Positions 19,759 to 30,699 of a stretch of DNA of 64,000 bases are shown here, piece by piece. The stretch is from assembly GCA_014607495.2 (NCBI GenBank), contig CP053175.1:8122001-8186000 (forward strand). Reading direction: 5' to 3'. This stretch comes from Carposina sasakii. Lineage: Eukaryota > Arthropoda > Insecta > Lepidoptera > Carposinidae. Below the pieces are notes generated by a model. The model was given only the letters and a program-made list of their open reading frames with translations. It did no database searches and was not told the origin of the DNA. The position numbers and the translations under genes are program-made. How positions within the stretch are numbered: the stretch's first letter is position 1; each line of letters begins with the position of its first letter.

Positions 19759-20125
19759 GTCATTACAAACGTAGGTATTTTAATAGGCGACATGAATTTG
19801 CATCTGTTTGTTTATTATTATGTTTAGATAAACGGGTTTATTTAATAGCTATAGCAATCACACTTACCTACAGTTGTTCAAGATAGATGGAGTTTCGAAA
19901 AATATCACAATCCTTCCTAAATTAGTCAACAACAATTAACAATTTACTTACAACCTATTACAGAAGTCAGTCACTGTTTAAAAATGACATAGGACAGCAA
20001 AATGTGTGGAATCTCTATAAATTTTTCGATAAGCCTAAACAATGTTTAAATTCTTTTGTAATAACACGGAATACGTCCCACTCCCCCCATAATAAGGGGT
20101 AATGATTTCTCTCATGGGATAAAGT
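19759..20125. other. No recognised feature
   Basis: AT-rich flank of the retrotransposon. A scrap of repeat D (CTTATCACTGATCATTTA, then ACTAGATAAACGAGGCTGTG) follows at about 20130-20205. Confidence 0.35.
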
Positions 20126-20214
20126 AGCAACTATACTATAGTAGCTTATCACTGATCATTTATATATGTCCTCGACATACTAGATAAACGAGGCTGTGGG
20201 ATCTCACAGCCGTA

Positions 20215-20475
20215 TGTATTCTACATGCTGCTCTGGGAGTGAAAAAAAAAGAGTATAATACTACAGCTGCTTCTCTTCCCGGGCATACTGTACAAGTCAG
20301 TAGAGGGACAAGAGGGTCTTGGTGTTTTGTAGGCGATGGGCTGACCACCTGTCACTACTAACCGAACTTGTATATCTCAACTATACCCTCCAAATTGGTC
20401 AGAAGTGTCACCATGTGGTTCTATCGGCCCTTGGTACTCTGCCTACCCCGTAAGGGATAAAGGCGTGATTATATG
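20215..20475 (-). mobile_element. SINE-like repeat 2
   Basis: Contains CTGCTCTGGGAGTGAAAAAA, CTTCCCGGGCATACTGTACA, GTAGGCGATGGGCTGACCAC and CCGTAAGGGATAAAGGCGTG, the same order as 8910-9155. The antisense 62-codon frame is repeat-derived. Confidence 0.8.
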
Positions 20476-20487
20476 TATGTATGTATG

Positions 20488-20959
20488 CAATATTATAAAC
20501 GAAAAAGTTAGTGAGGATGGTATGTTTGTTGCTCTTTCACGCAAAAACTACTGAATGGATTTGGATAAAACTTAACACAATAATATAGCTTAGGTACATA
20601 TAGGAATAAATAAATAAATAATAAATAAATATTCACACACTACACAACACATTAACCTAGCCCCACATTAAGATCCCTGAGGTCTTGTTTCGTGGGTACT
20701 AAGCAACGGTATATAAATACATAGATAAGTATAGTAACATCCATGACTCGGAAACAAACATCGATATTCATCATATCAATGTTTGCACCTACCGGGGTTC
20801 GAACCCAGGACCTATGGCGTCGCAGGCAGAATAACACATAGGCTACAATTCATCCCGGGAAAATATTTTTATTCCGATTTTTTTTTATATTTTTATATTA
20901 ATATTTCGACATTGTGTTTTTCTGCAGTCCACGCGGACGTAATCGCGGGCGTCCACTAG
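20488..20959 (+). mobile_element. Helitron-like element split by a SINE
   Basis: The left part (20488-20598) starts CAATATTATAAACGAAAAAG. The right part (about 20838-20959) runs from CATAGGCTACAATTCATCCC to CTGCAGTCCACGCGGACG and GTCCACTAG. The two halves are continuous with the copy at 10422-10638 once the intervening SINE is removed. The CTAG end at 20956-20959 fits a Helitron 3' terminus. Confidence 0.75.
20600..20837 (-). mobile_element. tRNA-derived SINE 1 inserted in a Helitron
   Basis: The AAATAAATAAAT tail is at the left. Then come ACATTAACCTAGCCCCACAT, TCGTGGGTACTAAGCAACGG and TGTTTGCACCTACCGGGGTT, and the B-box complement CGAACCCAGG near the right. Imperfect target duplications (ACATATAGG, ACACATAGG) lie on the two sides. 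Confidence 0.8.
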
Positions 20960-20962
20960 TAT

Positions 20963-22540
20963 GTATTAAAGGGGTGAGCCTACCGTCGTTAGCGAGCGGT
21001 AACGAATTCAATGGGAAATATTTCTGAGTCATTGCAAATAGGTGTTACAAACTGTTGGCTGGCTAAAAATAAAATACTCAAAACAATAATAATTAATTCA
21101 AATAAATATTTATTTAAAAAAAACTAATAATTTTCGCTAGATAATTAAACTAATTAAATATTTACGTAAAAGTTAGATATAAATTAGTAATATTGAAAGA
21201 AGGACAAGAACTTAGACTAAATAAATTAAAAAGATTGGGCAAGTTTCGGTATTTGATACAAGTTTTTAGATATACGAGTATTCTATTCATCTTAATTAAC
21301 TGATTCATAAAATTTATCTATGAAATAAAAAGTTTTTTTTTTAGTTTTTATGCCACAACTTTTTTTAACCTAATTAATAATTATTTTGGTACGTAATAAC
21401 AATGACACAATATAAGTCAATAAAAGGATAACATAATATAAACATTTTCGCATTGAACAGGGACTATGACAGTATTTTTATTTGTTTTTATATCTAAATA
21501 CACACAATAATAAATAAAAAAAACTATGACGGAATATAATACAAAATAGGCGAAGATGGTATGTACCACTGGTAGCTCGTCCTAAGGTGCGCTCGTGCGG
21601 TGCACTCTCACCCATGACGATTACAGAGGCAATCTATATTTCTCTATATTTATAATTATTTTTCAATTCTACTATGTTTATATAATAGTGTCCACGCGTT
21701 CATCTCAAGTAAGTTGTAATCTTATGTATCGAGTGGTGCTCTAGCTATCGCGCTCCAATGAAATGAAATTTGGTACGATTCCTAGTACTGTCTTCCATGA
21801 GTGCGAAAGAGACATAGCGACATAGGCCGGCGCGTGAAACAGATGATTTCGTATGAAAAATTAGCCTTATCTGGAGCGCCGCTCACTTTAATTAGCGTAT
21901 GCGGCCACTAGACGTCACTTAGTTCGAGTTAGAACGCGATATGGTTGTCTTTAATGTGTTTCATTAGGTCATCTGAATTATTATAAGTGTATGCCGTGTA
22001 CGGTTGAACTTACACCATCCCATTCTTTAAGGGAGTGAACACCCATCTAAAAATGTCAGCAGCCACCTCTGGTATGTACGACCTATATTTTTAACTATCC
22101 ACTGCCTTATAACCTTCAAACATAGTCATTTCTATGATAAATACCACAAACAAGGGACTAAAAGTGGAGTTTTCTTTACCGTTACTTCGTACGTAAAATT
22201 AGGACGCGAAGGTTTATATATTTTTTAAATCTATTACACTGTGACATAGCAAGGTATCTTATATTTTATTATATTCGCAGTATAAATTATGTGTCCCACA
22301 GCTGGGTAAAGGCTCCACAACTCTCTAACCTTCCTAACCTACGTCATTGTGATGTAAATAAACTCATTTTTTGCGCTTAACTATATACGTTGCAAACGCT
22401 GGCTTAATCTTACGAGATAGATCGAAATAATGTACTACAATGTTGCACACCTTAAAAAGGTCCACAAAATAGTCCGAGATGGTATATGTCTACCTCTTAG
22501 GAATAGCCCACAATGACCATTTTTATCCTTTAATTTTTAC
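20963..22540. other. 1.6 kb without recognised feature
   Basis: AT-rich to about 21540, then mixed. No frame above 60 codons carries a motif. A segment at 21700-21960 is richer in G and C (GCCGGCGCGTGAAACAG, GGAGCGCCGCTCAC). If the window holds an unrecognised exon or regulatory block this is one place to look, but I have no positive evidence. Confidence 0.3.
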
Positions 22541-22550
22541 GAGAAATACT

Positions 22551-22585
22551 GCACCCGTGCGAAACCGGGGCGGGTCGTTAGTGAA
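22551..22585 (+). mobile_element. Helitron-like 3' end, eroded
   Basis: GCACCCGTGCGAAACCGGGG, then CGGGTCGTTAG: the same terminal hairpin as at 9558-9600, but with TTAG in place of CTAG. Confidence 0.55.
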
Positions 22586-22624
22586 TTATAATTTGCTATA
22601 TAGTATAAAATATAGCGAATATAT

Positions 22625-22860
22625 AATTTACCGCGTAGTGCCGGCAGAGTAGAATTCGTACCACCCCATATCTGCCCGTGGGTATCGTACGAAGCGATTA
22701 ATGGTTTACGGGAGGTGGGCAGCAGCGCCTCCCGTGCTGACAATATAGTCCAAAATACAAACTGTGACTATGGGCAAAACACCCCTGTAGCTAATGCTTT
22801 GTGTCGTGCCCTGGGGGAGGCCTACGTCCAGCAGTGGACTGCAATAGGCTGATGACGATG
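22625..22860 (-). mobile_element. Repeat E (LINE-derived 3' end)
   Basis: The reverse complement of 54695-54958. Read in the + direction it holds GTGCCGGCAGAGTAGAATTC, GGGAGGTGGGCAGCAGC and GGGGGAGGCCTACGTCCAG, and ends GCAGTGGACTGCAATAGGCTGATGACG split over the last bases. The last part encodes GEAYVQQWTAIG and a stop in the + direction, the C-terminal sequence found in many insect LINE polyproteins, so the unit carries a LINE 3' end. The several 70-80 codon frames here are not separate genes. Confidence 0.65.
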
Positions 22861-23150
22861 ACGATATAGATAATGTCCCTGCCGAACACAGGTGAAAACA
22901 AATCTGAACCAAACAAACAGCTCCTCCCAAAACCCTGCCTTCGTGTTTGAGACACATCCAAGGTCATACGTGATCCCTTGATCCCCAAATCATGTCCATC
23001 ATCACGTATTTCATCCCCCATCCCTAAGAGTAAATTGGTTATTATAATGCACTAGTTATTCGCTGCGACTTTGTTCGAGGTAGTTGTGGTAGTAATGAAG
23101 ACTTTGGGCCGTGGTATCTGAATTCTAGTATCAAAAATTTATACAGGGTT
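22861..23150. other. No recognised feature
   Basis: Contains a C-rich stretch (CAGCTCCTCCCAAAACCCTG, CCCTTGATCCCCAAATCATG) that may be more of the same LINE-derived repeat, but I cannot show it. Confidence 0.3.
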
Positions 23151-23160
23151 AATTTAAAAA

Positions 23161-23846
23161 CACCAATAACCTCGCAGGACTAGATAGCTAAAATCATAAA
23201 CAATAACATTTGTTCTACGAGTTTTATCATAACTCAATACATTAATTAAAAATGATTTTCCAAGCTTTTATTGTACTGTCGTGACATTTGTAAGTCTATG
23301 TTCCATTCGTAAGTATACGAAAAAGTTGACGCCCGCGATTGCGCGCGCCTCTGCATGATGTACAGACTCTCGAGCACACCGGGTGCGTATGCGTAGACGT
23401 AAGCATAGACGTCAAGCGGTGACAGTTCTATACATTAAACTCAGAGGTACGTGTACGTCTACGCTTACGTGCACGCATACGCATCCGGTGTGCTCGAGCC
23501 TTTAAGAACATTCAGAGGTAATATTAAATTTATTTATTTACACGGACTTGACGGTATTACAGTAAACAGTAACAAAACGAACAAACAGTAAAATAGTAGA
23601 TAGACATAGTAGGTAAATAAAAAAATATATATAAAAAAAACAATTAATGCATAATTGAGCTAATCCGCACATTGTCGGTCATCTCGCAAAACCTCATACA
23701 CTCTGCACAAACACTCCACCATCTATCAGCAAAAAAATTGATATTTATTTTTGTATGAAAGTAAAATGTGACAAATTATCAAAACTCGTAGAACAAATGT
23801 TGTTGTTTATGATGATAGCTTACCTAGTCTTGCGAGGTAATTGATG
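23161..23846. mobile_element. Foldback element F1 (about 690 bp) with an internal hairpin
   Basis: Outer arms of about 70 bp: 23161-23229 (ACCTCGCAGGACTAGATAGC, AACATTTGTTCTACGAG) and, reversed, 23777-23846 (CTCGTAGAACAAATGTTG, AGTCTTGCGAGGTAATTG). Inside, 23369-23498 forms a second, independent hairpin with arms of about 45 bp: CTCGAGCACACCGGGTGCGT against ATCCGGTGTGCTCGAG. No coding capacity. The right arm abuts element F2. Confidence 0.8.
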
Positions 23847-24341
23847 TATATGTCGTGGCCATATTGTTAAATTTATCATTTCATGAAATGGTCGAGCATT
23901 TCATGAAGTGGTCGCATTTCATGAAGTGGCCAATTCAATTTGACCAGATCGTTAAATCGTCTACATTTCACGATTTTGTCATCCACGTTTGGCCAAATCG
24001 TATTAACAGGGTGTCCATAAAATCCGAATGTGGTAAGAGCTTATATAAATAATATATACCGTACACCATATATAAGTATACCATAAGGTATGATGGTATG
24101 ATTTTTTTGCTATTATTTATGTGATATTTTCACAATATAATATTTAAAAACATAAAAGACTTTACAAAAGCGATTCGCATCTGGCACATCGCCGGACGCT
24201 GCCTGGGCACGCTCGCTCCGCTCGCTCGGCTCGTGCGTCATTTGTCATAGTCTAACCTAACCTAACCTATCGTAATCCTAAGGTTTTTGTTTAACAATAT
24301 TATTATAAACCACCATTAAGTCTAATATACATTATACAATA

Positions 24342-24440
24342 CTAGCAGCCCGCGGTTCCGGCTTCGCTCGGATATTCGACTTTTACAGCTGTAGTTATGA
24401 AAATAGAAACTCCTTCCAATTCAAAGTGATAATAAGTTGC
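24342..24440 (-). mobile_element. Helitron-like end inside F2
   Basis: Starts ACTAGCAGCCCGCGGTTCCG and GCTTCGCTCGGATATTCGAC, the reversed form of a lepidopteran Helitron-like 3' end (CTAG terminus at 24342-24345). Confidence 0.5.
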
Positions 24441-24629
24441 CAATTATTATATCTGACAGATGGACAGACCTAGGTTCTTTATTAATTACGGAAAACTAAT
24501 AAATTACCGGTAGGTAGTTTAAAATTGAGTTTCGGTTTCTTTGTACAAAATTATTATTATTTAAAATGAATCACATAAATTAAATTTTAAAAATCAACAT
24601 AAATTAAATTTTAAAAATCAATTGTAAAC

Positions 24630-24870
24630 TTGAAACGAAGCGCCGCGCCGCGCCGCACTGAAAATTTTATAATTCGACACAACCATCAACGTTGTCTGCC
24701 CGTTCGGGTCGCGCACCTCAACATGAGCCCACCCCCACCACCGCCGTCGCCGCCGCCGCGCGCCGCCACTCGCCGCCACTGTCGTGCTATGCGGACCGAC
24801 CGACTGACACAACGACGGAACGCAGCCGCCGCCGCCGCCATCTCTGCCCTCGGCATTGTAAATGCATCTT
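24630..24870. other. CpG-rich block with CGC/GCC triplet runs
   Basis: Holds GCGCCGCGCCGCGCCGCAC, CCGCCGTCGCCGCCGCCGCG and CAGCCGCCGCCGCCGCC within otherwise AT-rich sequence. Open frames on both strands here (64-86 codons) are low-complexity proline/arginine runs produced by the triplet composition. It may be a remnant promoter or first exon carried by F2, but there is no direct evidence. Confidence 0.4.
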
Positions 24871-25784
24871 GTGTATTAATATTAACATAAAAGTGTTATG
24901 ATATGTATATATTCGGAATCCTCATTTCATCAGCTTTAATTTGATATGCATTTTGTTTTATGTTTATTGGTCTATGTCGGTAGGAACATCGAGTAATTGA
25001 AAAATAAGATATTTCGTAAATTAAACTTGAACACCACTAAAATCGTTATTGTGGCTAAACCTTAAAGGATAGACATATGCTATCGCAGACTTTTTTATAG
25101 AACTTTTTGAGAAGAATAATTCCCCCATACATTGTTATTCTGTATTTTGAGTTATTTCAGCAGCGCACGCAATGCAAGCCTCCAAAAAGCTCGTTTTTCT
25201 TCCGTCCGTCTGATAACTGTTACGATTACTCTAATAATTTCTTAAGTAGGTACACCTAAATTATACACCTATAGAATCCCTGGAATGTCTTCTTTCCATT
25301 ATTGAAAACCACATAGCTATTGATATAGTAGTTTTTGAGATCCTAGGTAACAAACACATTTTGGGCGCCCTTCGCAACTTCATTTTATACTATGTATAGA
25401 TAACACACTATCCGTGAACTTCTTCTGCATAGTCACCCTACTCTCTTTAATATGTTTTATAACCTAAAAAGAAAAATCCGCCATCTTCACACATAAATAA
25501 AACGCGCGCAGCGCCTCTACCGGTGATTCATGTAACTATTTTACGATATGATCAATAATCTTGACCACTTCATGAAATGATCGGGCGTTTAGTTGCCCAT
25601 ATCGAGAAACGATTTTTATCATCGATCTGCCCAAACCATATCATGATGTGGCCAATAGACAGTTGAACTTTTCATGAAATGCGACCATTTCATGAAATGC
25701 TCGACCATTTCATGAAATGATCAATTCTACGATATGGCCACGACATATACATAAATAGATATAGACACAGTTGTGATGCCAGAA

Positions 25785-25960
25785 CTGCAGGGTCATAAGG
25801 AGATCACAGCTACGTTTATCATAGCGGGATCAGATGTAAACCATCAGTTTGTCGCTTAAGAGAGCGCTCTTAAGTTGCTTAGTCGACTCTTACGATATGC
25901 ATGGAAGGAGATGCAGCTGATGTATTCTAGTGAAACCCCGCATCAGCACAGGACTAAGAT
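25785..25960 (-). repeat. Dispersed repeat D
   Basis: Reads AGAACTGCAGGGTCATAAGG, AGATCACAGCTACGTTTATC, AGTCGACTCTTACGATATGC and AGATGCAGCTGATGTATTC. This is the most complete D copy in this orientation. Confidence 0.65.
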
Positions 25961-26342
25961 ATACAGCATGTTTTTTGTCGTCAACGTTTCCGAATACTAC
26001 GGAATTTCCTCATCATTACGATCATTTTTCTCTATGGAAGCACACCTGGGAAGTGACTGGTTCCCAAGATGTTAGGGTTCAAAGTTGAGTAAATAGACTG
26101 CGGTTTTTTGCATAAATGCACATAGACGCGTGTTATGACATTTTTTCACGAAAAATAATTTAAATCTGGCTATAAGAAAACTAACACAAACACTGGATAC
26201 TATAAATTTCGCCCGATCAAGTAACGAATTTAAAAAAAATAACATCGTTTCCCAGTAATATTTTTGGCATAAACTTACTTTATTTGATGTATAGAGTACG
26301 TACCCTTCGTAAAGGGTGGCAACGAAAAAACATCCTGTATAT
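25960..26342 (-). mobile_element. MITE family B, copy 4
   Basis: Starts TACAGCATGTTTTTTGTCGT and ends GGCAACGAAAAAACATCCTG followed by TAT. The order of internal blocks is that of copy 3. Confidence 0.85.
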
Positions 26343-27060
26343 TTTAAAATGTAGCTTATAATCCTGTTCTTGTTATCTTCCTTATCTGATCATTTCTAGG
26401 GTCGGCGCCATTTATATTTTCATTTCATATAAGACTCCGTATTTGTTTTGTGGCCGGCTGCCTACCTGACGCCAACCCTGCTCGGGTAAAGCTGAGTGAC
26501 AATTATTTATATACTCACCTAATATAATAAACAAACTTAAGCCCACTATAAATGTTTCAATGTGTTATATTTATAAGTATAATTATTTTTGTATTATTTA
26601 TATTAATTTTGTATTATTTTGTATATTTTTGTATGCCAATAAATTTGAGAGGAAATTGTAATCCCTAAACGTTTGCCAAACTATTTGAATAAGTATATGA
26701 GAAACATACAGACCTACTTTTCATCAGTTAGCCTATTAACCCGTGGCATTGGGTGAGCCTACCACCGCTTTTCGAGCACAAAAAGAATAATCTAGCGAGC
26801 GACCGGTCACTGATTTCTATGTAATTTTCTTAATATGTATTTGTTTTATGTTGTTTTAGCGCCAGACCCTAGTCCGTTATATAGACGTGTACCTACTAAG
26901 TATATTATCTAAGAGAAGCAGGGTGAGTTAACTAAGTGTAATCTCTAATTTTTGTGTTTCCATCGTCCCCTCTGAATGGTCTCACGTAAAAACTGCCTAA
27001 CTGCAAAATTCGACATTTTCAAGTAGAGTCCAAGAAAAGGGGCGTAAGACGATAACCATT
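26343..27060. other. No recognised feature
   Basis: AT-rich; a short GC-richer patch at 26445-26500. Nothing recognised. Confidence 0.3.
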
Positions 27061-27064
27061 TTTT

Positions 27065-27300
27065 TTTAATACACACGTGTTCCCAAAATGGAATAGCAAG
27101 AACTGCACGATCATAAAAGAGATCCTAAAGTCATATTTAGCATAGCATTTCATAATAATCCTGCCCAAAATTTTTAAAAAGTTTATGTCTAATGCCTAAG
27201 GCGAAAGAGGTATGTTTGGAATGTACTAAATGGAGATCTGTCTGTAGTCTCTGCCTACCCCTTCAGGATATAGGCGTGCGTGAGTATGTATGTATGTATA
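27065..27300 (-). repeat. Scraps of repeat D and SINE-like repeat 2
   Basis: TTCCCAAAATGGAATAGCAA and GATCATAAAAGAGATCC belong to repeat D. CTGCCTACCCCTTCAGGATA, then GGCGTG near 27255, is the end of SINE-like repeat 2. Both are truncated. Confidence 0.5.
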
Positions 27301-27310
27301 TTATTATTAT

Positions 27311-27657
27311 AGATTCCCACTCGGGTGAAGAATTTTTTCCATTTTCTTTGTTAATAATTTTATAATATTAATATCTTGACTAAGATAAATTTATAAAAAC
27401 ACTTCTCCATTAATATAATCCGTTAGGATATGGTTGACCGTTTTATCTTTAAACTTTTTTTTGGTTAAGATTTGGCTAGTGTATAGCTATCGGGATGAAG
27501 AATAACGTTGCCAATATGTAATTTAGAAAAGACATGGTAAAATTCGTCATCCGAGTATGACCCGGTGTCTTAGTGGTTATAGCGGCTGGCACGGTTTGCA
27601 GTGGCCGTGGGTTCGATTCCCACTCGGGTGAAGAATTTTTTCCATTTTCTTTATTAA
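27311..27657 (+). mobile_element. tRNA-derived SINE 3, copy 1 (tRNA at the 3' side)
   Basis: Starts with the 3' half of the tRNA-like unit (GATTCCCACTCGGGTGAAG) and its AT tail. Then come the body (AATCCGTTAGGATATGG, GTATAGCTATCGGGATGAAG) and a full tRNA-like unit at 27559-27630 with A box and B box (GGTTCGATTCC), and the same tail again. The acceptor stem (GACCCGG with CTCGGGT) is nearly paired; the anticodon arm is not. So the unit is a tRNA relic, not a working tRNA gene. Confidence 0.8.
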
Positions 27658-27829
27658 AGCCCACTAAAAGAAACCTACCCACAAAATTTCAGAATCAAAA
27701 TCATTTTGTTAATTTTTCCAGTTAGTATGGAAAATTCCTAGATAACCCTGGAATACAATCTTGAAAAATAAACATGTGATTTCGAGTCTCAAATTTTGGA
27801 AATAAGTTCTCTTTCTGTTACACCATGTA
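27655..27829. mobile_element. MITE family A, end-deleted copy
   Basis: AAAGCCCACTAAAAGAAACC through TTTCGAGTCTCAAATTTTGG to TCTGTTACACCATGTATAG. The outer left end is missing, and the element starts where SINE 3 stops. Confidence 0.75.
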
Positions 27830-28086
27830 TAGTTAATCTATTGAAAAAGCGTTCTTGATTAAATTGGCTCGATAAATTAATACGACAAACAAATTGGGAT
27901 TAAATGTGCCGAAGCTAAATAACATTCTCTTAATTAGAACGTAGATTAATCCTTTGTATTATAATAATTATACCAAATAATAATGGATAATGAGATCAGT
28001 ATAATTATTGAAATAATTACTATCTTTAATTACAGAGTATGTAACACACACGTTCGTGTTGAAATATCTTTTTTTTTACAATTAGC

Positions 28087-28160
28087 TAGGCAAACATTTG
28101 ACCGCCATCGTGCCTGATTTTAAATAAGATGCGGCCTATGGTGGTACATGTTTGCCTAGA
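28087..28160. repeat. Hairpin at a probable LINE-derived fragment
   Basis: CTAGGCAAACATTTGACCGC (28088 on) pairs with GGTGGTACATGTTTGCCTAG (to 28159). The stem has two mismatched stretches. Confidence 0.6.
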
Positions 28161-28245
28161 AAGTGCTTATTCACTCTAGCTTTGAAGAGACCAATGTTGT
28201 AGTGCTCGGGAAAAACATCTTTAATATTTGTTACAAAAAACGATA

Positions 28246-28903
<658 letters not shown>

Positions 28904-29279
28904 TATACCAGGTATTTTTTCATTGCCACCCTTAACGAAGGGTACGTACTCTATACATCAAATAAAGTAAGTTTATTCCAAAAAAATGCCGGGAAACGAT
29001 GTAAAAAAAAAAAAAAACTTGATTGGGCGAAATATAGTGTCCAGTGTTTATGCTAGTTTTTTCATTGACAGATATTAATTATTTCTCGTAAAAAAATCTT
29101 GCTACACGCGTCTATATGCATTTATGCAGAAAAACGCAGTCTATTTACTCAACTTTGGACCCTAATATTTTGGAAACCACACACTTCCCAGGTATGCTTC
29201 CATGGAGAAAAATGATCGTGACGATGAGTAGATTCCGTAGTTTTCGGGAACGTTGACGACCAAAAATCATCCTGTATAT
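28904..29279 (+). mobile_element. MITE family B, copy 5
   Basis: Starts ATACCAGGTATTTTTTCATT and ends CGACCAAAAATCATCCTGTA; same orientation as copies 1 and 2. Confidence 0.85.
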
Positions 29280-29597
29280 TTTGAAATAAGAAATAATAAA
29301 AATTTTGTTTGTGTCTTCATCAAAATGTCACTTACGCCCTTTCTCCTAAGCGCCGCGGCCTTGTAAACCTAGTCTGCCGCCTCGCGATATGGTTAATCCT
29401 ATAATTTGTCACCTCGTCCTTAAAGTAATGGCTATAAGGGCTGTATTCGTCTGCATCTCCCCTTAATAGCTATAATGAGCTAAGGAAAGGTATCTACTAA
29501 GTATATAGTCAGCAACTTTGAAGAATAGAATTATTATTATTGGTTTAGGTATAATTATTTAAGCGATGATAACTCAATGACATAGATAGATGATTAT
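29280..29597. other. No recognised feature
   Basis: Mixed composition; a GC-richer stretch at 29350-29385 (GCCGCGGCCTTGTAAACC). Nothing assignable. Confidence 0.3.
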
Positions 29598-29705
29598 ACA
29601 GGGTGTAACAAAAGAGGTGACGTAAGCGAATGCTATAAAAAACCGCCCACTATGAAGAATTTTTCTTCAAAATTTGAGACACGAAATCACATGTTTATTT
29701 TCATA
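29598..29705 (+). mobile_element. MITE family A, left arm only
   Basis: TTATACAGGGTGTAACAAAA through CACGAAATCACATGTTTATT, then the match stops. The following 29715-29930 has phrases (TAAGTTTCATCAAAATCCAG, GAATAACAAACATCCA) like those of Helitron/SINE copies elsewhere, too eroded to bound. Confidence 0.7.
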
Positions 29706-29956
29706 TGTATATTCATATGCACGAAAGGATATCCAGCTGAGATATATTCAAGTAAAGCTCCGCATCAACACAGGATTTTATTATCACTGAATCGGACATG
29801 GGATGGATATTCTGTGTTATTCTGATATATTAGCTAAACATAACTAAGTTTCATCAAAATCCAGCCGATAATTTATGTGTCAAAGAATAACAAACATCCA
29901 CTCTCATTACGTTTCATGTATATAAATAGTAATGTAATAATGTAGTAATGTAAGTA

Positions 29957-30318
29957 AGGGTGAGGAATTTTTTCCATTTCTTTATTAATAATTTTTATAA
30001 TATATAATATCTTGACTAAGATAAAAACACTTCTCCATAATATAATCCGTTAGGATATGGTTGATCGTTACATCATTAAAACATTGTCCTGAGGGATTCA
30101 GCTTTGTTTGCCGAGATTTGTCTAGTGTATAGCTATCGGGATGAAAAATAACGTTTCCAATAATGTAATTTCAAAAAGAGATGGTAAAATTCGTCACCCG
30201 AATAATTGACCCGGTGGCTCAGTGGTAAGAGCGCTGGCACGGAATGCAGAGGTCGTGGGTTCGATTCCCACCCGGGTGAGGAATTTTTTCCATTTCTTTA
30301 TTAATAATTTTATATATA
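29957..30318 (+). mobile_element. tRNA-derived SINE 3, copy 2
   Basis: As in copy 1, the phrase GGGTGAGGAATTTTTTCC occurs at both the beginning (29958) and after the full tRNA-like unit (30208-30279). The body has TAATCCGTTAGGATATGG and GATTCAGCTTTGTTTGCC. The tRNA-like unit shows GGCTCAGTGGTAAGAGCGC and GTGGGTTCGATTCCCAC, a perfect T arm; the anticodon arm is poor. Confidence 0.82.
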
Positions 30319-30319
30319 A

Positions 30320-30690
30320 ATAGTATTGATGATATGAACTTAATTGAGGCTATGTGTGCAAAACTGGTGCAAGCAACATTATTTTTTGATTCCATTCTTT
30401 ATTGCTTATTTTAAATCATTCAATTAGTTCTAAGTGCATTATTGAGGGTTACATCACTTTTGCATTGATAGCCTCGATTATCAACAAGTCAGCATATTTC
30501 CATAGCGAAAGCGAGACGCAGCTATACACAATATAGAACAGCATCTCGTTTCCACTACTTATAAAAACCTTCCTGCTTTAAAAGATTACCTCGCTTATTT
30601 AAATAAGTTTGAAAAATCACGCCTCATTCGTACAAAAAACAAATAAAACGTAGCTGTGACAAATCTCGAAGGCTGCGCGGGCGCATACGC
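30320..30690. other. No recognised feature
   Basis: Mixed AT-rich sequence upstream of the GC-rich unit at 30700-31125. Confidence 0.3.
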
Positions 30691-30699
30691 CTACCCAGA

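Larger units (their letters stand above)
23847..25749. mobile_element. Inverted-repeat element F2 (about 1.9 kb), unclassified
   Basis: The left end TGTCGTGGCCATAT starts at 23851; the mirror CGATATGGCCACGACA ends at 25745. The arms match for about 85 bp, then diverge. Both are flanked by TATA (23847-23850, 25746-25749), a possible 4-bp target duplication, although the palindromic flank ATGTATA/TATACAT makes this ambiguous. Both arms carry several copies of CATTTCATGAAATGGTCG. The interior contains a Helitron-like scrap and a CpG-rich block but no transposase. Confidence 0.7.

Noticed and set aside
24250..24270. Telomere-like CCTAA repeats (TAACCTAACCTAACCTA)
   Set aside because: Only about three units of the insect TTAGG motif. 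The similar context near 63370 suggests a short dispersed repeat rather than an interstitial telomere.
24618..24901. Three overlapping frames rich in Pro, Arg and Ala
   Set aside because: They result from CGC/GCC triplet composition in a CpG-rich block; they overlap in different frames and on both strands, and none carries a domain.
30208..30279. Possible functional tRNA gene
   Set aside because: A and B boxes and a good T arm are present, but the anticodon stem does not pair, the first acceptor pair is lost and the unit is embedded in a dispersed SINE.
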